Positions 18,482 to 26,040 of a stretch of 42,882 bases of DNA are shown here, one piece after another; the stretch's first letter is position 1; every line of letters begins with the position of its first letter. A model generated the notes under the pieces. It saw nothing but the letters and a program-made list of their open reading frames with translations, was not told the origin of the DNA and ran no database searches. This stretch comes from Streptomyces ochraceiscleroticus (lineage in GTDB: Bacteria; Actinomycetota; Actinomycetes; Streptomycetales; Streptomycetaceae). Position numbers and translations under genes: made by a program. The stretch spans positions 1-42,882 of the forward strand of contig NZ_JOAX01000046.1 of NCBI RefSeq assembly GCF_000720485.1, written 5' to 3'.

Positions 18482-20203
18482 TCAGTCGCAGGTCACCCGG
18501 TCACGCGGGATGTAGTGGGTACGGAACGGCTCGCGCTTCACTTCCTCGCCGCGCTGGTAGAAGGCCCGCTGCACGGTGACGTCGAAGCCTTCGAGCGGGG
18601 TCTGCGGCTCGCAGTCCTTCTCGGCGCCCGGCCGCACCCCCGGCTTCTGCACGTGGGTGCGCGGCCCCTTGATCGCCTTTACGTCGTCGTACTTTTTGGT
18701 GCCGAGGAAGGTGACCGTCACGGAGGTATCGGTGGCCTTCGCCTGGATGTAGACGGCCTTGCCGGAGTCGTTGTTGAACTTGAGGTCCAGGCTTCCCCAC
18801 GCGACCGTTGCCTCGCGGCCCTCGGGGTAGCGCTCGATGTAGAAGGAGTGGGCGCCGTGCTCCACGGGCTTCAGCCCGGCGAAGAACAACGCGTTGTACG
18901 TGGTGGTGGCCACGGTCGACACACCACCGCCGGCCGCCTTGGTGTACTGGCCGTCGAGGATGATGGTGCCGTCGGTGAAGCCATTGGCCTTGGTGCGCTC
19001 GCCGACGGTCTTGTTGAGGCTCCAGGTTTCGCCGGGCCGGACGAGCGAGCCGTTGATGAGCTGCACCGCCCGGCCGATGTTCTTCGTCCGGTAAGGGGCC
19101 GGTTCGAAATTCACGGTGAAGGAGGACATCTTCTCCTTCAGGCCCAGCTGTGCGGCGTTCTCGCGGGTCACCTTCGGCTGGGTCTTCTCCGTCGCCACCT
19201 CGCCGGTACGGGCGGCCGCACCCGAGCGAGTGAGCAGCGGCATTACGGCCTTGCTCAGCGCCTTGTCCGTGAATTCCTGGCCGATCTTGGCATCGGCACC
19301 CACCACGACCCGGTCTCCGTCGAGATTCAGCTCGGCGTCCTGGGCCGGGCCGGCGATCCTGGACAGGGGACGGGCCACCGCGGGGTCGGCTCGCAGGCCC
19401 TTGGCGTCGAGCTTCGGGGTCAGCTTGCCGGCGTCGTCCGGCCGCATCTTCAGGTGCTCACCCAGAGTGTTCTGGCTGACCGTGAGTCGCTCGCCACCCA
19501 GGGTGAGGGTGACCGGCGCCGACATGGCCGGGCGCGCAAACTCGCGCACCGCTCGCCGCGTCTCTTCGGCGGTGACCTTCGGCTTGATCTCGCGGGTGGG
19601 CAGGGCCGTGGCGGCGCCGGCCGCGCCGCCTGCATTGGCGGTCTTGCCGCCGGCGAAGGCGGTACGCAGGGTGCCGACCGCCGCGTCCACGTCCACGGCG
19701 TATCCGCTGCGCGGCGCGACCTCCCCGGCCTCGCCGTCGTCGAAGGTCACGGCGCCGTCGCGGACCTTCTGGTCGTGGGTCTTCGCCAGCTTCTCCAGGG
19801 CTGCACGGGCCTTGCCCTCGTCCGTACGGACCACTGGCTCGATGTCGCCGCCCGAGTGGAAGAGCCCGCTGATCACGGTGACCGGATCGGCGCCGGTGTG
19901 CGCCGCCCGGTCGACGGTCTTCTGTACGTCGACGGAGAGCCCGGCCTGCCGCGGGTCCACCTTGCCGACGCGGTCGCCGACCTTCACGATCAGATCCTTC
20001 GATCCGGCCGCCGACAGGCTCGTATCCAGCTTCTGAGTGGCCTCCGCCCGGCTCAGGCCCCCGATGTCCACGCCGTGCACGGTTGTACCCGCGTCGATGT
20101 CACCGCCCGCGAGCAGCCCGGCGGCATACAGACCACCGACACCAAGGGTCAGCGCACCGCCTGCCAGGACGACGGGCGGGACGGAGCGTACGCGGCGGGG
20201 CAT
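18482..20203 (-). CDS. VanW-family exported protein with peptidoglycan-binding-like domains
   Basis: The product is 573 residues. One N-terminal membrane anchor (VVLAGGALTLGVGGLYAAGL) is followed by a large extracellular part. Two PG_binding_4-like regions are seen (about 45-150, GVDIGGLSRAEATQKLDTSL; about 215-340). The VanW domain follows (about 365-500), with NIGRAVQLINGSLVRPGETW, the GGGVSTVATTTYNALFFAG core and HSFYIERYPEGREATVAWG. Such proteins are thought to work at the cell wall, but the reaction is unknown. ATG at 20203 is chosen because AGGGAG lies four bases upstream; an ORF start 24 codons earlier lacks support. It is a single-gene unit. Confidence 0.9.
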   Translation of the reverse strand: MPRRVRSVPPVVLAGGALTLGVGGLYAAGLLAGGDIDAGTTVHGVDIGGLSRAEATQKLDTSLSAAGSKDLIVKVGDRVGKVDPRQAGLSVDVQKTVDRAAHTGADPVTVISGLFHSGGDIEPVVRTDEGKARAALEKLAKTHDQKVRDGAVTFDDGEAGEVAPRSGYAVDVDAAVGTLRTAFAGGKTANAGGAAGAATALPTREIKPKVTAEETRRAVREFARPAMSAPVTLTLGGERLTVSQNTLGEHLKMRPDDAGKLTPKLDAKGLRADPAVARPLSRIAGPAQDAELNLDGDRVVVGADAKIGQEFTDKALSKAVMPLLTRSGAAARTGEVATEKTQPKVTRENAAQLGLKEKMSSFTVNFEPAPYRTKNIGRAVQLINGSLVRPGETWSLNKTVGERTKANGFTDGTIILDGQYTKAAGGGVSTVATTTYNALFFAGLKPVEHGAHSFYIERYPEGREATVAWGSLDLKFNNDSGKAVYIQAKATDTSVTVTFLGTKKYDDVKAIKGPRTHVQKPGVRPGAEKDCEPQTPLEGFDVTVQRAFYQRGEEVKREPFRTHYIPRDRVTCD

Positions 20204-20299
20204 GGGGCTCCCTGGAGGTCGGGGATGAGGGGCGCACCCGATGACACAACGGTGTGTGCATGGGGAGTAGACCACGCTCCCATAACGGGCAATAGGTTC

Positions 20300-20584
20300 A
20301 TATGGCCCAGCTCACGCCATGCGGCGCGGGTCGGGAGTGCCGGTGCCCTGATGACCACCGGCGGCGACGGTGGGGGCATCGCGGTGGGCCCGGTCGACAC
20401 CGGACTCGGTTAACGGCTGGCAGCCGTTGCGCTTGCCGGGCATTGGCACCTCGGTCGCCACTACCAGGCGCCTGTTGGTATCGGCAATGGCCTGCAGTTC
20501 GTCGAGTCGCGGTAGTCCCTGCTGGAAGCGACGGAATCCTGGCACCACGGCACAGTTGAAGCGACCTCGGGAGCTGACGAACAT
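20300..20584 (-). pseudogene. IS5-family (DDE_Tnp_4-type) transposase remnant
   Basis: Leftward translation contains LPRLDELQAIADTNRRLVVA, then PMPGKRNGCQPLTESGVDRA and VAAGGHQGTGTP. These match the central part of IS5-type transposases common in Streptomyces (intact versions read like ADTNRRLVVA, PMPGNRND, ADGGYQGTG). The N-terminal DNA-binding part and the C-terminal catalytic glutamate region are absent, so it is inactive. No inverted repeats were identified. Confidence 0.6.
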
Positions 20585-20705
20585 CTGTGTCGCATCGTGC
20601 GCTCAGCCCTCGCAAGCCGGAGCCGATGCACTGCACTGCCGGAGACAGGCCATCACGGCACTCGGGGGCACTGGCGAGGTGGTTTGAGGGAACCGCCCGG
20701 AGAGG

Positions 20706-21218
20706 TTACTCAGCTGCGCTGTCGCGGGTGCGCTGGTAATGCCGCCTGGCCTTCATCCTGTTGCCGCAAACGGCCATGGAACACCATCGAGCCCTGTTGG
20801 TCTTGCTGCGGTCGAGGAGAAACAGACAGCACTCCGGGTTGGCGCACGGACGCAGCCGACCAGGCTTCGCCTCCTGCAGTGCGCTCCACGCCATGACCGC
20901 CTCTACTGCCAGTCGGCGCTCCGCAGGGGCGTCCAATTCCCAGACCACTCCCTCAGGAGAGAGGCGCGGTCGGTACAACACGCCCTCGAGGGTCGAGGCC
21001 AGTGACGTGGCCGGCCGAGTGCCGCGCACCACGTCCTGCAGGGCATCGCGCGCCTGCACCAGGTGCCGGAGCTCCTCTTCGCTGCCGCTCCCGCCGTGCG
21101 CCCGCTGCCAGGCCCTGGCCGCTTCAGGGTCTGCCAGCTCATCCCGGGCTGCCCCGTTGACCACCGGCGTGGTGTTGAGGAGCTCCAGCAGTGTGTCCTG
21201 CCGCCCTGGATCAACCAC
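20706..21218 (-). CDS. CGNR zinc-finger (ABATE-domain) regulator
   Basis: The product is 170 residues from the chosen start. The N-terminal ABATE-like region (to about 110) contains LLELLNTTPVVNG, EEELRHLVQARDALQDVV and ERRLAVEAVMAW. The C-terminal CGNR zinc ribbon reads CANPECCLFLLDRSKTNRAR, then WCSMAVCGNRMKARRHYQR, with four metal-binding cysteines and the CGNR motif. Such proteins are predicted stress-related transcription regulators. An earlier GTG at 21227 abuts AGGAG with no spacing, while GTG at 21218 has 8 bases of spacing, so 21218 is preferred. It is divergent from the hydrolase gene, and shared CTAACC/GGTTAG repeats suggest it controls both. Confidence 0.85.
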   Translation of the reverse strand: MVDPGRQDTLLELLNTTPVVNGAARDELADPEAARAWQRAHGGSGSEEELRHLVQARDALQDVVRGTRPATSLASTLEGVLYRPRLSPEGVVWELDAPAERRLAVEAVMAWSALQEAKPGRLRPCANPECCLFLLDRSKTNRARWCSMAVCGNRMKARRHYQRTRDSAAE

Positions 21219-21230
21219 CGCCGACACCTC

Positions 21231-21379
21231 CTAACCAGCTTGACTCCTCTAACAGGTTACATGAACCGGGTCAACCGACCGGACTCCGAAACGCACCTAA
21301 CCGATTAGAGCTTCTTGACTGGTTAGGCGGAACGTGCTCGACTGTGCCCGTAACCACTAAAGCTCGATAGAGGGGTTAG
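21231..21379. promoter_or_regulatory. Divergent control region with repeated CTAACC/GGTTAG elements
   Basis: Between the two divergent starts lie CTAACCAG (21231-21238) and its exact inverse CTGGTTAG (21319-21326). There are also TAACAGGTTA (21250-21259), CTAACCGATTAG (21297-21308) and GGTTAG (21374-21379). The density of one motif in 150 bases, including the bases next to both starts, points to an operator array, probably for the CGNR regulator. Confidence 0.55.
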
Positions 21380-21383
21380 GTCG

Positions 21384-22253
21384 ATGTTCCCCACGGTCCA
21401 CCACCGCACCGCCACCGTCAACGGTCTCGACGTCTTCTACCGGGAGGCGGGCGACCCGAAGGCACCCGCCGTGGTCCTCCTCCACGGCTTCCCGACCAGC
21501 TCGCACATGTTCCGCAACCTGATCCCGGCGCTCGCCGACCGCTATCACGTGATCGCTCCAGACCACATCGGGTTCGGCCAGTCCGCGATGCCTGCCTTGC
21601 AGGACTTCCCGTACACCTTTGACGCCCTCGCCGAGGTCACCTCCGGCCTGCTCCAGCACCTGGGCATCGGCAGGTTCGCGACGTACGTGCAGGACTATGG
21701 CGCCCCCATCGCCTGGCGGCTCGCCCTCCAGACCCCGGAGCGGATCACCGCGATCATCACCCAGAACGGCAATGCCTACGAAGAGGGCCTCGTCAAGTCC
21801 TTCTGGGACGGCCTCTTCGCCTACGCCGCGGCTCCAGGGCCGGACACCGAGGCGCCCATGCGCGCGGCCCTGTCACCCGAGGTCACCCGCTGGCAGTACG
21901 TGAACGGAGTTGCCGACCCGAGCCTGGTCAGCCCCGACAACTGGGTCCACGACCAGGCACTGTTGGACCGGCCCGGCAACGACGAGATCCAGCTCAAGCT
22001 CTTCCGTGACTACCCCACCAACGTGGAGCTCTACCCGGCCGTCCACCAGTACTTCCGCGACTCCCAGGTCCCGCTGCTGGCGGTCTGGGGCGCGGGTGAC
22101 GAGCTCTTCGGCCCCGACGGTGCCACGGCGTTCCGCCAGGACCTGCCCGATGCCGAGATCCACTTGCTCGAGTCCGGGCACTTCGCCCTCGAAAGTCACC
22201 TCGAGGCCATCACCCAGTACATCCGTGACTTCCTCGCCCAAGTCCTGGCCTGA
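21384..22253 (+). CDS. Alpha/beta-fold hydrolase, haloalkane-dehalogenase-like
   Basis: The product is 289 residues, one alpha/beta hydrolase domain. The oxyanion region is LLHGFPTSSHMFRN. The nucleophile elbow reads VQDYGAPIAW, with Asp where esterases have Ser, as in haloalkane dehalogenases and fluoroacetate dehalogenase-like enzymes. The acid is probably the Asp of WGAGDELFGPDG and the histidine lies in LESGHFALE. A cytoplasmic hydrolase acting on a small organic substrate is likely; the substrate is unknown, and many such proteins are annotated only as hydrolases. It starts at ATG after a GGGGTTAGG element that overlaps the repeated control motif, so expression is probably tied to the divergent CGNR regulator. 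Confidence 0.85.
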   Translation: MFPTVHHRTATVNGLDVFYREAGDPKAPAVVLLHGFPTSSHMFRNLIPALADRYHVIAPDHIGFGQSAMPALQDFPYTFDALAEVTSGLLQHLGIGRFATYVQDYGAPIAWRLALQTPERITAIITQNGNAYEEGLVKSFWDGLFAYAAAPGPDTEAPMRAALSPEVTRWQYVNGVADPSLVSPDNWVHDQALLDRPGNDEIQLKLFRDYPTNVELYPAVHQYFRDSQVPLLAVWGAGDELFGPDGATAFRQDLPDAEIHLLESGHFALESHLEAITQYIRDFLAQVLA

Positions 22254-22269
22254 CGCGCGGGGATGTCGA

Positions 22270-22288
22270 GACGGCCCCGGCGGCCGTC
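22270..22288. terminator. Hairpin between convergent genes, probable bidirectional terminator
   Basis: GACGGCC (22270-22276) pairs with GGCCGTC (22282-22288) around a five-base loop. It lies in the 33-base gap between two converging genes and touches the stop codon of the leftward transporter, so it can serve both. Confidence 0.55.
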
Positions 22289-23015
22289 AGGAGCCCTCAA
22301 CGCTCGTAGCGCAGCACGAGCAGCCGGGACGGCAGCCACCTGCGTCATCACTGGCACCCGGGGCCGGTACGGCTCCAATGGGGGCACAGCAGTTGTTTCC
22401 GCGCCATGCCTCACGGCCTTCTTTGAGGGCTACCGCGGCGATGACCAGGGCGGCGATCGGGTCCGCCCAGGACCAGCCGAGCAGCGCGTTGGCAAGGAGG
22501 CCGAGCAGTAGCACTGCGGACAAGTACGTGCACAGCAGGGTCTGTTGGGAATCGGCGACCGCGGAGGCGGAGCCGAGCTCGCGTCCGGCCCGTCGCTGGG
22601 CGGCGGACAGGAACGGCATGACCGCGAGCGACACCGCGGCCAGCACGATGCCGGGCACCGAGTGGTCGGCCTGGCCGCCGCCGATCAGGCTGCGGGCGGC
22701 ATCGACAGCGACGTAGGCAGCCAGCGCGAAGAAGGAAAGCGCGATGATCCGCAGTGCGGTCTGCTCCCGCGCTTCGCGGACCACGTGCTCGCGGGCGGAG
22801 AACTGCCAGGCGACCGCCGCGGCGGAGGAGACCTCGATCACCGAGTCCAGGCCGAAGCCGATCAGTGCGGTCGAGGAGGCGAGACTGCCGGCAGCGATCG
22901 CGACGATGGCCTCGATGGCGTTGTAGGTGATGGTGGCGGCGACCAGCAGCCGTATTCGACGGGCGAGCACGTCGCGGCGGGCGGGAGCCGGACCGATGGA
23001 TATCCCGGCGGCCAT
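22287..23015 (-). CDS. Cation diffusion facilitator-like metal efflux protein with Cys-rich tail
   Basis: The product is 242 residues with five or six membrane segments. TYNAIEAIVAIAAGSLASST and ALIGFGLDSVIEVSSAAAVA are the first metal-site region of this CDF-like branch; ADSQQTLLCTYLSAVLLLGL and ADPIAALVIAAVALKEG follow. The tail is unusual, with NNCCAP, GGCRPGCSCC and further residues giving seven cysteines in about 35 residues, likely metal-binding. ATG 23015 follows the regulator stop by one base (TGA-C-ATG), so the two are translationally coupled. With a CmtR-like sensor upstream, export of cadmium, lead or a similar soft metal is the best guess. Confidence 0.85.
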   Translation of the reverse strand: MAAGISIGPAPARRDVLARRIRLLVAATITYNAIEAIVAIAAGSLASSTALIGFGLDSVIEVSSAAAVAWQFSAREHVVREAREQTALRIIALSFFALAAYVAVDAARSLIGGGQADHSVPGIVLAAVSLAVMPFLSAAQRRAGRELGSASAVADSQQTLLCTYLSAVLLLGLLANALLGWSWADPIAALVIAAVALKEGREAWRGNNCCAPIGAVPAPGASDDAGGCRPGCSCCATSVEGS

Positions 23016-23016
23016 G

Positions 23017-23352
23017 TCAGCAGCAGCCCTCCTCGTCAGCCTCCGCGCACGTGCGGTCGGCGGCGACGGCCACCACGGCGGTACGCAGATCATCCAGCGC
23101 GTGCCCGAGGCGTTCGTCGGCCAGCTCATAGCGGGTGCGGCGGCCGACCGGTACCGCGACGACCAGTCCGCAATCGCGCAGGCAGGCCAGGTGGTTCGAC
23201 AGCCGGGTCCGGGAGATCTCCATGGTGTCGGCGAGGTCGGCGGGATGGGCCGGGGCATCGCGCAGTGCGAGGAGGATCCGACAACGGATCGGGTCGGCGA
23301 GCGCGCGGCCGAACCGCGCCAGCACCTCGATGTCAGTAGCGAGAGTCAGCAC
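23017..23352 (-). CDS. cmtR: ArsR/SmtB-family metal sensor, CmtR-like
   Basis: The product is 111 residues. It follows Mycobacterium CmtR closely: LARFGRALADPIRCRILLAL, then SNHLACLRDCGLVVAVPVGR. With GTG 23352 as start, the metal-binding cysteines fall at 57, 61 and 102, the same numbers as the Cd/Pb-binding residues of CmtR. This supports the start over GTG 23367, which is five codons earlier. The protein would repress by DNA binding and release when cadmium or lead binds. It ends in EEGCC, two extra cysteines, one base before the efflux gene it probably controls. A 12-bp palindrome lies just upstream. Confidence 0.88.
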   Translation of the reverse strand: MLTLATDIEVLARFGRALADPIRCRILLALRDAPAHPADLADTMEISRTRLSNHLACLRDCGLVVAVPVGRRTRYELADERLGHALDDLRTAVVAVAADRTCAEADEEGCC

Positions 23353-23372
23353 ACACTGAGAGTACACGAATA

Positions 23373-23384
23373 TCTGAATTCAGA
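23373..23384. promoter_or_regulatory. Perfect 12-bp palindrome, probable operator of the CmtR-like sensor
   Basis: TCTGAATTCAGA is a perfect inverted repeat in an AT-richer patch 21 bases upstream of the chosen start of the metal-sensor gene. ArsR-family repressors bind such short AT-rich palindromes over their own promoters. Confidence 0.55.
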
Positions 23385-23425
23385 GAACCGTGAACTGTCA
23401 CTGTCGACGCTGCCGGGTGTTGCTC

Positions 23426-24319
23426 TCAGTGGCCCGTCCGGTCCGCCGACATGCGCCGGGTGAAGGTCTTGCCGCTGTCCTTGGACTCGTACACACCGTC
23501 CTGAGTGGCGGCCAGTACGCGGCGGGCGTCGACCGCGGTGAGCGCTTGCGGGGCACCGCCGGGGACTCGGCCGGTCGGGCGCCAGGTCTTTCCGGCGTCC
23601 GTGCTGCGGCTCAGCCGACCCGTTGTGTCGACGCCGTACAGCGCGTCAGCGGCAGTCCAGGACAGAAAGGCCATGACCGGACCGTGTCCCGACGAGAACG
23701 TCCTGCCGCCATCGGTGCTCTTGGCGACGCCGTCCTCCGTGGTGGCCAGAACGACGTCTGCGTTGCGCGGGCTCACCGCTATGTCCAGCGCCTGGAGTTC
23801 GGCACCGTTCTTCCAGTGGACGCCGTCCTTGCTCGTGCGGAGCAGGCCGTGAGTGCTGTCGTAGCCGTAGATCGCGCCGTGGGCGTAGTCCAGGGCGTGG
23901 AAGTCCACCTCGCCGCCGAGCGAGCGTTCCTTCCAGGTCTTTCCGGCATCAGTGCTCTGGAGCAGGCCGCGGTTGGCGGGGGCATCGGAGCCCGGGGCGG
24001 GGTGACCGCTGGCGAGGAATGTGTGGTCACCGGACACGGTGAAGCCCATGAAGTCGTCCCTGCTGGTGCCGACGCGTTGCGGCGTGCCGTTCTTTCCCGG
24101 CGTGAACACGCCTTCGTGGGTGGCTACATAGAGCGTGTCGGTGTGCGGGTCGACGCCGATGCCGTGGATGTGACTGATGCCGTTGTCGGCCGGTGCCGCG
24201 TGCGAGTGCGGGTCCGAGTCAGAGTGCCGGCCGCCCTCGGATGGCGTGTTCGAGCAGGCGGCGAGTGTGAGGGGGAGGAGCGCCGCTGTGGTCAGGTAGC
24301 GCTTGAGGGGCCGTCTCAT
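23426..24319 (-). CDS. Exported lipoprotein with sialidase-type Asp-box beta-propeller (F510_1955-like)
   Basis: The product is 297 residues. The signal part ends with a lipobox (LTLAACSN), followed by a His/Asp/Ser-rich linker (HSDSDPHSHAAP). The rest is built from Asp-box repeats: STDAGKTWKERS, STDGGRTFSSG, STDAGKTWRPTG and SKDSGKTFTRR, with ISHIHGIGVDPHTDTLYVAT at the first blade. The pattern matches the F510_1955-type glycosylhydrolase-like family, but no sialidase catalytic set is visible, so the activity is unproven. ATG 24319 is chosen for the compact signal sequence. It is second in a leftward unit that starts at the CsoR-operator region, so a role at the cell surface under copper stress is likely. 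Confidence 0.85.
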   Translation of the reverse strand: MRRPLKRYLTTAALLPLTLAACSNTPSEGGRHSDSDPHSHAAPADNGISHIHGIGVDPHTDTLYVATHEGVFTPGKNGTPQRVGTSRDDFMGFTVSGDHTFLASGHPAPGSDAPANRGLLQSTDAGKTWKERSLGGEVDFHALDYAHGAIYGYDSTHGLLRTSKDGVHWKNGAELQALDIAVSPRNADVVLATTEDGVAKSTDGGRTFSSGHGPVMAFLSWTAADALYGVDTTGRLSRSTDAGKTWRPTGRVPGGAPQALTAVDARRVLAATQDGVYESKDSGKTFTRRMSADRTGH

Positions 24320-24405
24320 GTGTCTGGTGTCTGTCCTGTGCGGGTGGGCGCGCCGCGCCTCGGTGGGGCTCGGCAAGACAAGGCCGAGGCGCGGCGGCTC
24401 AGTGG

Positions 24406-25386
24406 TCAGTGCTGGTGGCTGCCGTGCGACTCCGAATCCGGCTCCTGCTTCGTGTCCTCCTTGGCCGTCGTGTCATCCGCCGCCCCGCCGGCACGCACCG
24501 TGAAGGCCGCGGTGCGGACCGTGCCCTGGTGCTGGAAGTCGAGGAAGAGGCGGTAGGAGCCGGGGCTCGGGGCCGTGGCGGTGAAGGAGGTCTCCGGGCC
24601 GGGCTTCGTCTTCCCGTCACCGGGGGCGCCATTGGGGTGGACGTGGAGGTAGGCCAGGTCGCCGGAGCGCAGGGCGACCAGGTGGCCGTAGGCGCCGAGG
24701 TAGGGCTGGAGGTCGGTGACCGGGCGGCCGTCCTTGGTGACCTTCAGCTTCAGCTCGTCCTCCGCGCCCGGGCGCAGGCGCCCGTCGAGGGTGACGGTGT
24801 ACCCGTCGACCTTCGCCGTCCGGGAGGGCGCAGGGAGTGCGGCCGGGCGGTAGTTGCCGGTGACGGCCAGATCGGCGCCCAGTGTGAGGTTCTCGGCACC
24901 CTTGGCGGCGGGCTTGAAGTCGGCGAAGAGGCGGTAGCCGCCGGCCTTCGGGAGTTCGGTGTCCGTGCTCCAGGTGCCGTCGGCCGCGCGGGTGGGGTGC
25001 AGGTGCCGGTAGGTGCCGAGGTCCCGCGAGGCGAGGATCAGGTGCAGCTCCTTGCCGTGCTCGCGCTGGTACGCGGTGACCTGCCGGCCGGGCTTGTCGC
25101 GGACGGCGAAGCGGATCGTGGACTCCTCCCCCGCGGGGACGCTGGGGGTCTTGAGGTCGAGCGAGTAGCCGCTCTGGGAGATCTGCAGGCCACCGGGCGG
25201 CATGTCGTGACCACCGCCCTCCTGATGATCACCACCGCCCCCGGACGCGTCACCGCCGTGCTTGCCCGCGTGCGCGGCGGGCTCGGGTGCCGTGATGGGG
25301 GTGACGGCGTTGCCCACCCCGTACGCGGCCCCGAAGGAGGCGGCGAGCGCGGCGACGAAGGCGGTGATCTTCGCTGGGGTGTTCAT
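24406..25386 (-). CDS. Secreted His-rich protein of the copper locus
   Basis: The product is 326 residues. A signal-type segment (ITAFVAALAASFGAAYGVG) is followed by a linker rich in His, Gly and Asp (HAGKHGGDASGGGGDHQEGG, HDM). Two related beta-sandwich-like halves carry conserved histidines: RHLHPTRAADGTWSTDTELP and GGYRLFADF in one, YLHVHPNGAPGD and GSYRLFLDFQHQG in the other. The C-terminus ends SHGSHQH. The pattern suggests extracytoplasmic copper binding. AGGAGA lies six bases before the ATG. It faces three CsoR-type operators shared with copZ, which strongly implies copper-induced expression. I know of no assigned biochemical function. Confidence 0.85.
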   Translation of the reverse strand: MNTPAKITAFVAALAASFGAAYGVGNAVTPITAPEPAAHAGKHGGDASGGGGDHQEGGGHDMPPGGLQISQSGYSLDLKTPSVPAGEESTIRFAVRDKPGRQVTAYQREHGKELHLILASRDLGTYRHLHPTRAADGTWSTDTELPKAGGYRLFADFKPAAKGAENLTLGADLAVTGNYRPAALPAPSRTAKVDGYTVTLDGRLRPGAEDELKLKVTKDGRPVTDLQPYLGAYGHLVALRSGDLAYLHVHPNGAPGDGKTKPGPETSFTATAPSPGSYRLFLDFQHQGTVRTAAFTVRAGGAADDTTAKEDTKQEPDSESHGSHQH

Positions 25387-25468
25387 CGGGTTCTCCTCGA
25401 ATCCTCGAATCGTCGGTCACCGCATTCGAGCGGCTGGGGCGCACGGCAGGGCCGTACGTAGCCACGGA

Positions 25469-25493
25469 GCATATACCCCGCCGGGGTATATGC
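25469..25493. promoter_or_regulatory. CsoR-type copper operator 1
   Basis: The arm GCATATACCCC (25469-25479) is perfectly inverted at 25483-25493 around a three-base centre. The TATACCCC/GGGGTATA core matches CsoR binding sites of copper operons. It lies nearest the leftward gene. Confidence 0.85.
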
Positions 25494-25520
25494 AAGCCCG
25501 CGATCAAAGGCTTGCCATCG

Positions 25521-25537
25521 ATACCGGGTGGGGGTAT
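25521..25537. promoter_or_regulatory. CsoR-type copper operator 2
   Basis: ATACC (25521-25525) is inverted as GGTAT (25533-25537) around a G-rich centre. It resembles the CsoR consensus with a weaker left half and lies midway between the divergent genes. Confidence 0.65.
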
Positions 25538-25558
25538 ACATAGCAGGGCCGCAACCGG

Positions 25559-25573
25559 TACCCCCCTAGGGTA
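25559..25573. promoter_or_regulatory. CsoR-type copper operator 3
   Basis: TACCCCCCTAGGGTA has TACCC and GGGTA arms and the C-run/TAGGGTA form seen at Streptomyces copZA promoters. It lies about 50 bases upstream of the copZ start, where it would block or overlap the rightward promoter. Confidence 0.75.
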
Positions 25574-25624
25574 TCCGAGGCCCGGCAGGTGCATCCAAAG
25601 TCCGATCGCTTCCCAGGAGGAACC

Positions 25625-25915
25625 ATGTCCAACTGCTGTACGCCCGACGGCAGCTGCCAGACCAACGGCGCGCAGAGCACCACGACCGCCGTCGCCGACA
25701 GCCGGACCACGGTCTACGCGATCGCCGGAATGACCTGCGGCCACTGCAAGGCGACGCTCACCAAGGCGATCGGCGAGATCGACGGCGTGCTGAGCGTCGA
25801 GGTCGACGTCGAGGCCGGCACCGCGAGCGTCGTGAGCGCGGACGAGCTCGACGACGCGAAGATCGCCGAGGTCGTCGACGAGGCCGGATACGAACTGACC
25901 GGCCGGACCGCCTGA
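25625..25915 (+). CDS. copZ: Copper chaperone CopZ with Cys-containing N-terminal extension
   Basis: The product is 96 residues. A heavy-metal-associated domain (about 30-95) has the copper-binding motif GMTCGHCKATL and ends EVVDEAGYELTGRTA. It is preceded by an extension MSNCCTPDGSCQTNG with three cysteines that ordinary 65-70-residue CopZ proteins lack and that may bind extra copper. AGGAGG lies four bases before ATG 25625. It takes up cytoplasmic Cu(I) and hands it to CopA, encoded next. Three CsoR operators precede it. Confidence 0.92.
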   Translation: MSNCCTPDGSCQTNGAQSTTTAVADSRTTVYAIAGMTCGHCKATLTKAIGEIDGVLSVEVDVEAGTASVVSADELDDAKIAEVVDEAGYELTGRTA

Positions 25916-25930
25916 CCCGCCGCCACCGTC

Positions 25931-25958
25931 GCCGGGCCCGCGACCGCGCGGGCCCGGC
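25931..25958 (+). terminator. Strong hairpin between copZ and copA (attenuator or RNA-processing site)
   Basis: A perfect 12-bp stem: GCCGGGCCCGCG (25931-25942) pairs with 25947-25958 around a four-base loop. It begins 15 bases after the copZ stop. In this position it would lower read-through into copA or protect the copZ end of the transcript, giving more chaperone than pump. Confidence 0.65.
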
Positions 25959-25960
25959 AG

Positions 25961-26026
25961 CCTGACGCAACGGCCCGGCGGCCTGACGCAAGCACGGTGG
26001 CCTGACGCATTCAAGGACCTGACGCA
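25961..26026 (+). repeat. Four direct repeats of CCTGACGCA before copA
   Basis: CCTGACGCA occurs at 25961, 25982, 26001 and 26018, spaced 21, 19 and 17 bases, between the copZ-copA hairpin and the copA ribosome-binding site (GAGGAG at 26030-26035). The last two copies extend to CCTGACGCATTC. Origin could be slippage; a regulatory role is possible. Confidence 0.75.
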
Positions 26027-26040
26027 TTCGAGGAGCAGTA

